This document shows, in pieces, positions 49,201 to 64,000 of a stretch of DNA of 64,000 bases (the first letter of the stretch is position 1; each line of letters starts with the position of its first letter). Location: contig NC_092030.1 in NCBI RefSeq assembly GCF_042242105.1, forward strand, positions 2,305,501 through 2,369,500, read 5' to 3'. The position numbers and the translations under genes were made by a program. The DNA is from Pempheris klunzingeri (taxonomy: Eukaryota; Chordata; Actinopteri; Acropomatiformes; Pempheridae). Under the pieces are notes generated by a model. It did not search any database, was not told where the DNA came from, and saw nothing but the letters and a program-made list of their open reading frames with translations.

Positions 49201-50230
49201 GGAAATATGTAGAACTTTTTTACCCGTGGCGTGAAATAACTGTTGACGGAACAAATATGCTGCACTTTGCAGTTCAAACATGCTACAGACATTTAACAGG
49301 GCTGCCTGTGTCCTCGGGGAACCCACCTGAGATGAGTCACATATGACTGTCATCAGTTAGAAGAATTAAACCCGCAGTCACTCATGTATCATTATACGGC
49401 AGTAACAGTGAAATGAAACCTTTCATTCGGCTCAGTGAACACTTGTGAGGGCCAGTCGTCATGGCTTTATGACCAGAACACCTCCAAAGGCCTTTATTCT
49501 AAGAAGTCTGTAGGTCTATTAATAGGGTGAAAACCACAGTAGACTTACTTGTACACACTGACATATACATGGCTTATAAAATATACTGATATCATTACAT
49601 TTATAAAAACTAAATATAAAGCGGTTAAAATGAGATCCACCCTACAGCTTGCACATAATTCCTGAACAATCCAATAATAGAACATATGAACACTCACAGG
49701 AGCGGCTTGTCTGCAGAGTATACTACTACTTTTACTGTCAACACTGCAGTATTATTATTGCTCATTCCTCTGATGATACTTTAGTATTTTTACTTAAACA
49801 CAGGACTTTGTGGCGTTGCTACTTTTACTGAAGGAATCTAAATCACGCATGCAAGATCATTTGTATAGCTTTATTTATCTCCTTCCTTTTTCTATTTATC
49901 TATTCTTATTTTAATCTTGAAGCGGCGCTGGAGGCCGAGGGGCAAAGCAACTTGTTCTTATCTGTGCATGTGACAGTTGGATTGAATTGAGATCCACAGA
50001 TCATCTTTCATGTTTCATCATAATGATAAAAAAAAAATACAAGTGAATAATAAAAGAGGGAAGCTTGTGTGTGTTGCCTCAGAGGGGATCAATAGGCCAC
50101 CAGAGGACACAGACAGACAGACAGACAGACAGACAGCAGCTCTAACCAGGCCTGTGATGACTGTTGGATGACTGGTGTTTATCTTGTGTTTGACCTCCTG
50201 CAGAGTCACGGAAACCTGCCTCACACCTTA
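46285..50230. other. Intergenic spacer between ccdc74 and crkl
   Basis: It holds the ccdc74 3' UTR of unknown length; no well-placed AATAAA occurs in the first 2 kb, and the nearest is at 48302-48307. Open frames are AT-rich and lack family motifs on both strands. GCACCCACTAGATGGTGGTG near 48327 resembles pieces of fish repeats. A (CAGA)n tract lies at 50110-50136. No RNA gene was recognised. Confidence 0.55.
50110..50136. repeat. (CAGA)n microsatellite
   Basis: About 6.5 CAGA units, 1.1 kb before the crkl start codon. Confidence 0.95.
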
Positions 50231-50239
50231 TGAGCTCTG

Positions 50240-50933
50240 CACGGAGCTGAGCTGATGGCGGGGGGGGGGAGGAAGACGGAGGGGAGGGGAGGGTAGGTGG
50301 GGGGTGTCCGTGGCCTCGTCACCCGCCCCCTTCCCTTCCCTTCCTCCTCCCACCTCCCCCTCCGGCCGTCAGTGACGCGCAGATAGAAAGCGGGACCTGC
50401 CCTCCCGTCGCCATTTTTCGGTCTCGGACTCGCACTTCTGGTGGCTCGGGTGCGGGGGGGGACGCGCAGAAACAAGGGAAAGTCTAAAATACGGACTCGG
50501 TGGGCCCGGATCCCTCGTGAGCGGTCTGGGACGCACGCGAGCGCGACGGCATTACGCGCCAGCTCCTGAGATGCACGCGCAGGAGGCGAGCGGCTGCTGT
50601 GAAACCTTTCTGTGTGTGAAGACGTGTTGCGGGCCGCCATTTTTCTGCCGTGCTGCCTCTGAAGTCCGCTCCGACTCGAGCAGGGGGATTCAAAAGCGCA
50701 TTTCCGTGACGCGTGCCTTACCGAGAGACCCACGAGAGTCACGGTAACCGTTCGGTGTCCGACCCGCGGCTGCAGGCGACGTTTGGCGGCCATGAGGATC
50801 TAACAGGCCACCTTTTCCGTTCTCTGACAGCCACTGGAGGAGACAGACTACCAGAAGAGAAGCCTGCTGGTTTCTCGGAAGGCGCAACGAAAAAGGGAAG
50901 CTCCATTGATCATTTGTTGCTTCGGTCTCCGTC

Positions 50934-50940
<7 letters not shown>
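50240..50940 (+). promoter_or_regulatory. crkl: crkl CpG island, promoter and probable non-coding first exon
   Basis: This is a dense CpG stretch unlike the AT-rich flanks. GCCGCCATTTTT at 50633-50644 is an excellent YY1 site, and GTCGCCATTTTT at 50407-50418 is a close variant. The block ends at CGTC/GTAAGT (donor at 50934). A pyrimidine tract and TGTAG acceptor ending at 51237 lie 28 bases before the crkl ATG. This suggests a spliced leader with an intron at 50934-51237. A 58-codon upstream ORF (ATG 50571, stop ending 50747) would be in this leader. The transcription start is not determined. Confidence 0.55.
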
Positions 50941-57821
<6,881 letters not shown>

Positions 57822-60010
57822 CCCAAGAGTTCGACTGGACCCTCTTGCCAGTGCCGACGTGTCCCTGAATGTGCTGGCTGTCTCCACCTTTCCCGCCAGT
57901 GTCACCACGGTTACGTGCTTGCCTGCTTGGGGCTGTACAATGATAGCGACCCCTCTGTTGTTGCCAACCGTTGCAAGGCTTTCTGACTGTTTACAGCTTT
58001 GGACTTTGGATCCAAACTAAAAACCTGACCCCGCTTCTCCCGGTCCCCTTCCCCGTGTCTTGGTTCCAGGCTGGGCAGTGTTTTTGCATCAGTGTCCTTT
58101 TCATTTCCAGATCACTGGGCATCAGTGTGAGTGAGTGAATGTGTGCGTGTGTGTGTGTGTGTGTGTGTTCACAATAGATATTTACCACATTACATCACAA
58201 CATGTCTGTTTTTTTATTTGATATCTGAGTATTTTCTGTTTTGTTTGAGGTCTTGGGGACTTTAGGACGTGTTGGTGTGTGTTTGTTCTGTTGATGTGAG
58301 GATCTTTGTACTAAGTAGGGAAAAGCAACATCCCTATGGACTTGGGAGAGCACTGAGGCAATGAGGAGCTAACCAGCCAGTCAAATGTTATTTCTCCAAA
58401 CAATCAAGTCACTGTTGTACCTTAACCATCACACAAGCACACACGTGCACACACTTCTTGGCCGTGAGTTATTCAGGTCGACAGGCTTTTGATGTGTGTG
58501 TGATGTGACTGGAGGCGGGAGGAGGAGAGAGGAGAGGTGGGCTTGTGCTCGATCCCATCCTCTCTTCAACCTGGCACAAGTCTGGCTGACGAGACTTATT
58601 TATCGTTTGTTAATAAGACATGACGCGACCATGTGTGATTTAATCTTTCCTGTGCCACACGATCAACAGTAGTTCTTTTTTGTTTTATTTTTATTTGTGA
58701 CGTGGAGGAGGTGAATGGTAAAGGGATACGTTTGCATGTCCACTGGGTACCTTCTCTTCACTGTCCTTCACATTATTCTGAACTAAAAGGACACCGCTTA
58801 GAGATTCGCAGGATTTTAGTGCCAACAGCACCGAGCACTAGAAAATATTTCAACTCTCTGCATAGGAGCGCAAAGCTTTGAGCAGGTTTTCAGTCAAATA
58901 GCAACGGCAGTAGCCCTGGCCAGCACTTCCCACAGGCAACCTACTACGAGGCTAGCTAAGAACGCAGTGTGGGCACGAGGACTGAAGGCTTTCCACTGAG
59001 GCGAGGACTGTGTGTGTCGGAGGGAGGAAATGTTTCAGCAAGCCAATGAGATCCCATCAATGCCTTTTTTATTCAGAGAGCAAGAGAAATGCAACTTTTA
59101 GTGCATGCGATCCCCTCTCTACCCATATGTTTTTAATGTGATGTTACACCGGTCAGGATTTAGGATTTCAACCAGCTTTACTCCTTCAATATTTGGTCTG
59201 TGCACAATTTCTGTCTCTCTTTATGCAAACAGAATCTATCAGAGAAGTGGGCAAGCATCTTTGTTCATTATGCGCTGCAGCCGCTTCTATTTGATCAGTA
59301 GGAGTCGAAGATAAAACGGTTGTGCAGACGGCCACCCCTACATCTCTGCTGTAAAAATGAAATGTTTCACCCCCGTCTCTTCCACTGATTCCCATTCAAA
59401 TCATTGCTCAGCTGTTCACTCAGTAATATTGTGCAGCTTTTTAGTTTTATCCCCCCTTTTTTTTTTTTTTTTTTATATATTCAGCTATTAAATCAAGCAT
59501 TTTTGTTAAAATGAGTGATGTTATGAAACAAAAGTACCTAGAGTGACATTTACAAAAGGGAAAAATGCCTGCTGGTTGCCTCTGTGCATGACCTCTTGGC
59601 CGGGGAGATGGTTTTACCTGGCCAAATGCTGCTTAATGTCATTTATTTCCTTATTGAGTAAAGGTTTCTTTTATTTTTAATCCCTCCTGGTCTGTGCAAA
59701 CAAGCCAGCGTGGATTTTCCTCATCAACCTTAATGGAATCTACTAATTAAGCAATACACCCTGATTATTTCTTTTCTTGAGGTGAACTTGCTTTTGTCAT
59801 GCTTCTGATTTGTTTTGTAATGGCATTAACAGTATTACTGTGCTCTCTTCTCATCTTCTAGGAAAGCCTGTCTTTTACTTAAGAATTGAAAATTGTGCCT
59901 TTTATTTTCTTATACCATTTACATGTGTTAATATTTCCCATGGTTAACACCTGTGCTGGTATTGACCCTTTATGTACAGAACAAGTAAATAAAATTTACG
60001 TCTACTTCTT
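57822..60010 (+). other. crkl: crkl 3' UTR
   Basis: It is non-coding after the stop. It contains a (TG)n tract at 58141-58168 and a poly-T run near 59458. The AATAAA at 59988-59993 is followed within 30 bases by a T/G-rich region (TCTCGTCCCTGTCC, TCTGTCTGTCTG), which fits a cleavage site near 60010. Confidence 0.6.
59988..59993 (+). terminator. crkl: Candidate crkl poly(A) signal
   Basis: Canonical AATAAA with a downstream T/G-rich element, 2.17 kb after the stop. Confidence 0.6.
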
Positions 60011-60923
60011 TAAGTCTCGTCCCTGTCCTCTGTCTGTCTGCGCGCCGCCCGGCCAACACAGATGGTCCGGCGTGGACGCGTTTGCAGTAGGCCGGCGTCT
60101 CAGGTTGTGTATCTGGAGCACAGGACAGTCGCTCTCATTTTTGACAGCTCCAGTTTTGATTCTGGCTGCGCCCAGGAGAAAGGAAGCAATTAATGAATTT
60201 TAATGAAGTGCTAATAAAAGACTGTCAGCTGACCTAGAGATGGGGGAATGGAAAACTTTTCAAGGGCAGTGCTTCAGATGGGCATGTTGTGTGACTGTTT
60301 GTTCGGCACTTTTATCGTCAGGTACAAATAACACAAATGTGGTAAAGGATTGTGGTCCCAGTAGGAGATGGAGTACTGCAGCCATTCACACTGAGCCCCC
60401 TCCTGGGACTTTACTGAAGCATACGTGAATATGCCACATTATGCAACTGTTCCCGTGTGCAGTAGCCGAGGGCGTACGTGTATGTACAGAATGTATGATG
60501 CCTGAGGAAATGCTAGGATTCTACACAGATAGCACCGTGACGTAGCAGATATATTCAAATATTGAATAACCTCACCACCGTGTTATCAGAGTAAGATGTC
60601 AGTTGTACGTTTTAGAAATGGAGAAAATTAGAAACTAAGTTTTCTTCCTGCACCTTTCTCGTGTGTCTACCTGTAGTGAGGCACAAGTGTGTCAGTTAGA
60701 TGTTAATTTCAGGCTAAGGTTTTAAATGATTGCTTTTTTAAAACTATGGTACGATTAGAGAAACTGTATTTAGGTCGCTCTCTGGCTTTTAGCTGTGTGT
60801 GTACAGTGTGTGCCCGGTTAAACTGCCATTAAAGCCAGTCGATGTCTGGACGGTGATAGGATAGGCTCAGTAAGAATGACCATCATGAATCAAACTTAGC
60901 TGAGTCTGACCTCTCCTCAGGGC

Positions 60924-61034
<111 letters not shown>

Positions 61035-62929
61035 CACGATCGATCACGGCCCTCCTACAGTCCATTACCACCACCGCCCTCAGCCGCCATACTGAAGAGC
61101 ATTTGGTCCACAGAGGTGAAGCTTTGTTGTCTAAAAATATGAAGGTAAATGATTAACATGAAAAAGACGACTGATTTATTTATTAAGACAAAAAACCAAA
61201 AACACTGTGTCACTGGTGACTAATGTAAATGATTCACATGAATGAAAATATGAATCAATCTACATAATTAATCTTCTAAGAGGCGACTAAACCCACAGGT
61301 TTCTTGTTTTTTGGTTGGACTCTGAATGCACCATCTGTCTGTTTAAGCCCCCTGTGTTTTTAGAGCTGCACCAGCTCTCACACACAGAATAACCATCAGG
61401 TTGATCACAGTGTTTTCCAAATATGAAGTCTAATATTTAGCTGTCAGCCTCCGATAGTCTGCATGATTCCTTCTCTAGGTGTGCATCACCACTGGTGTGT
61501 CCACACACTCCAGTGCCCCCAGTGTCTTATCCATCGGTTCTTAGTAAGCAGCCGTGATGCACAAGATGTAAGGCCAGGAGTTACTCAGCACTCTAACTGG
61601 CACAGTCAGGCTTGGAATAGCTTGCATGTCATCCTCTCACCTTACACAAGGAGCTGCCAGTCAGGCACACCGAGCCCCCTACTTTAACAAGCCCTTGTGT
61701 GCATATAGATATTAAACAAAACAATGATGAGGAGTGAGTTTTGACCTCCTCCTTTATATCATGAAGGCATAGAACAGAACTCAGGATCATTAGTTGGCTG
61801 CTGGAAAAGCCTTCACTAAACACGCTCATGCCCCTGGGTGCTGGAAGTATAACTCGAGCACACTAATTGACCCCATCTGTGGTCTATAATTCATTATATA
61901 GTGAGGTGAGAGGAATCCGGGATGAGCGAACAGGGTGACCCAGATGGCCCAGGATACCTCACACAGACGTGGAGGTTAAAAAACGACCCTCCTGCAATCA
62001 GACTGTGACACTTTGAAGCTTCCCCACAGTCTAAATATCTGACGTTAACGAGGTGTTCTTCAGAGACAGTCACTGGGAACATGTCTGCTCGGTTGGCGCT
62101 GTTCAAGCTTTTGCCTCTCTGTGTGTGTTTCTTTTTACAGTAACATTAAAAAAAAAAAGTGCATTTCACAAAAACACGTCAGTTGATGTGCTCTAGAAAA
62201 TTCCTTTGCAGTGTGTGCTCCCTGAAGCTTTATAAATGTCCCAGATATGGCTTCCCTCTCTGTCTCTCGTAAAACATTTACAGCACAGACGCTCCAGCCT
62301 TCTGCCGGGGAAACTATGCCAGACTATGATGGTAATTCCACACTAGCTGTCTGTCATCACTTTATCAGGTCAGACTCGCTGCTCCAGGACAGCCTCTCGT
62401 TGCTCCATCATTATCGGCCCTCAGAGGGCTGTTGTTGTGTAATGCCCGTCCTCGAAGGATTCAAATATAGCTGATGAAAACAGACTTGGTGTTCTTGTGA
62501 CATTTAATCGCTGAACTCTCAGTTTTAGTGTAGCCGTGGATTTGCCGGAGCAGCTGGGCCATGATCCCACACAGAGTGTGTCATATAACCTTGTTTGGAT
62601 TCATTTTAAAGTGTGCTGAGCATCAGAGAGCTCATCTGTGTTCAGCCACAGTGGCAGCAGGGCTCTGAGGAATGTAGGTTGAATGGCTGGTTCATCACTT
62701 TGGTCCAGACGGAACTGGATCAACAACTATTAACCGTTTTCTATGAAATGTTGTACATATGTTCATGATCTCCAGAGCATGAACCCAGGTCACGGTGGAT
62801 GGATGGATTGTAGTTCAGTTTCTTCACAGACTCATTTTCTTTTCAGGACACATTTTAGTCCTTCTGTTGCCTTTTTAATCATCAGATCATGTTTTTATGT
62901 ATTCAATACTTTGGCTTTAGAAAAAACTA

Positions 62930-63110
62930 ACGACGCTCCCCGATGCCTCAGTGGTACTTTGTGTTTAACGCTTGTTAGCAGAAGATTTCATGCTACCAGC
63001 TGACTAAGATGGTGAACATAGTAAACATTATAATGATGCTGATGCTAACACACTGTGCCCAAACACAGGCCGCTTGTTTACCACTTTGGGCTTCACATTC
63101 ATTCTGTTTT
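62930..63110. repeat. Probable dispersed fish repeat
   Basis: CTAAGATGGTGAACATAGTA followed by AACATTATAATGATGCTGATGCTAAC resembles a common fish phrase (AAGATGGTGAACATGGTAAAC...CAGCATGTTAGC). No ends are definable. Confidence 0.4.
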
Positions 63111-63772
63111 ATTTGTGATAACACTTCTCAGCATCTAAACACTGATATACAGATACTGACACAGCATGACAATATGATCAGATATGACTCTCCAACTATA
63201 CATTTGTCCACACAGTTCGATGATGAATAAACTTACATTTTACCACGCATTAAAGTTCTGTCGTTCTGTCATTTGTTTTACTAGGATGCATTTAAAGCAA
63301 TTCCAGCTGTCAGCCACAGAAAAGCACAAAACATAAGGGGAAAACGCTTCTCAACAAAACTTCTGATAGCTCAATATGACATCCTTATTAAAGGTCTGTG
63401 GCAGAACAAATGGGTATCGTTTCACCACACCTGCAGATTAAATTTCACACTTATTTCCCAGCTGACTGGACATCTCAAAACACATACTGTATCTGCTTTA
63501 ACACAGACACACTGAACTAGTCAGTGTGTGATCAGGGATATAAAAAGCCTGGAAAACATTGAATCTCAGCTTCGGATCAATGTGATTTTGGCATTTAAGT
63601 GACCCCCACATGCAATACAAGCTCTTGGAAACTTTATACACAATTATACACTTTGAACACAATCTGCTGTAGAGGCCTGTCAGTCTGCTGCTGCTCATAG
63701 CAACAACATTCCTTCAAGGCTTTAGTGGTTTTATCCTCCATCAACGATGTCACGGTTGCACAGGATCAAAGT

Positions 63773-63968
63773 TCACCAGCAGGAGTAGGAGAAGAGCGGG
63801 TACTGGCTCCAGTCGGCTGCATGGCTGTAGTGGTGAGGGTGGTGGTAGTAGCCGTGCTGTGGGGCGCTGTGCTCAGCTGTGGCCAGCGGATGAGGTGGTG
63901 GGTGGATGGGGGTGTGTGAAGCTTCTCCGTCGCTGGAAGGCAGTGGGAATCTGGTGTACTCCACTGAT
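63773..63968 (-). CDS. Terminal coding exon of a minus-strand gene, possibly a T-box factor (tbx16/VegT type)
   Basis: Read on the minus strand, an acceptor TTTCTCCAG ends at 63969. It opens a frame of 64 residues, SVEYTRFPLPSSDG... then a His/Pro-rich stretch (HPHHYSHAADWSQ), closing with YPLFSYSCW and TGA at 63773-63775. The aromatic, Cys-Trp-terminated tail recalls, from memory, C-termini of Tbx16/VegT-like T-box proteins. The DNA-binding domain would lie beyond the window, so the identity cannot be proved. TBX1 was considered because of crkl, but its remembered C-terminus differs. An alternative acceptor AG at 63964-63965 would trim the exon slightly. The gene converges on crkl. Confidence 0.4.
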
Positions 63969-64000
63969 CTGGAGAAAATGTGGTGACATTGTGTTAATTT

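Noticed and set aside
50221-50793. 190-codon open frame on the minus strand
   Set aside because: It lies wholly in the crkl CpG island, where stop codons are rare by composition. It is Arg/Ser/Pro-rich with no domain, and is antisense to the crkl leader.
63773-63968. TBX1 as the identity of the right-edge exon
   Set aside because: crkl and TBX1 share human 22q11, but the remembered TBX1 C-terminus does not end in YSCW, so the gene symbol was left empty.

Overview
The window is nuclear DNA from a ray-finned (teleost) fish. Genes are split by GT-AG introns. Spacers are rich in (TG)n, (GACA)n and other microsatellites, and several stretches look like fish interspersed repeats. Proteins rebuilt exon by exon match vertebrate families closely but are not mammalian in detail. 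No prokaryotic, viral or organellar features were seen.

Layout, left to right. (1) The 3' end of mmp17 (MT4-MMP, a GPI-anchored matrix metalloproteinase), + strand: four exons at 2021-10984 carrying the hemopexin domain and GPI signal, then a 3' UTR to about 13.0 kb. The catalytic exons lie left of the window. (2) A gene-poor spacer, about 13.0-20.3 kb. (3) ulk1, the autophagy-initiating kinase, + strand: 27 coding exons at 20985-39333, 1020 codons, intact from start to stop, with a GC-rich promoter and a long 3' UTR to about 42.2 kb. (4) ccdc74, + strand: seven coding exons at 43091-46284, 343 codons, with an RFX-type X-box about 250 bp upstream. (5) A spacer, 46.3-50.2 kb. (6) crkl, the SH2-SH3-SH3 adaptor, + strand: CpG-rich promoter, three coding exons at 51266-57821, 306 codons, and a 2.2 kb 3' UTR. 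(7) A spacer with a (TG)54 microsatellite, then, on the - strand at the right edge, the last exon of another gene (tentatively a T-box factor of the tbx16/VegT type) converging on crkl.

The genes are independent transcription units, not an operon. The mmp17-ulk1 order matches human 12q24.33. ccdc74 and crkl are elsewhere in human (chromosomes 2 and 22), so this window reflects a fish arrangement. I found no new protein system. The less routine signals are regulatory and transposon-derived: a palindromic CRE and an NRF1-like site at ulk1, a perfect X-box at ccdc74, uORFs at ulk1 and crkl, four tandem (NAGNAG) acceptors in ulk1, a foldback element inside the mmp17 3' UTR, and a decayed LINE reverse transcriptase in an mmp17 intron. 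All coordinates were read by hand; exon ends rest on GT-AG sites, phase continuity and remembered human proteins.
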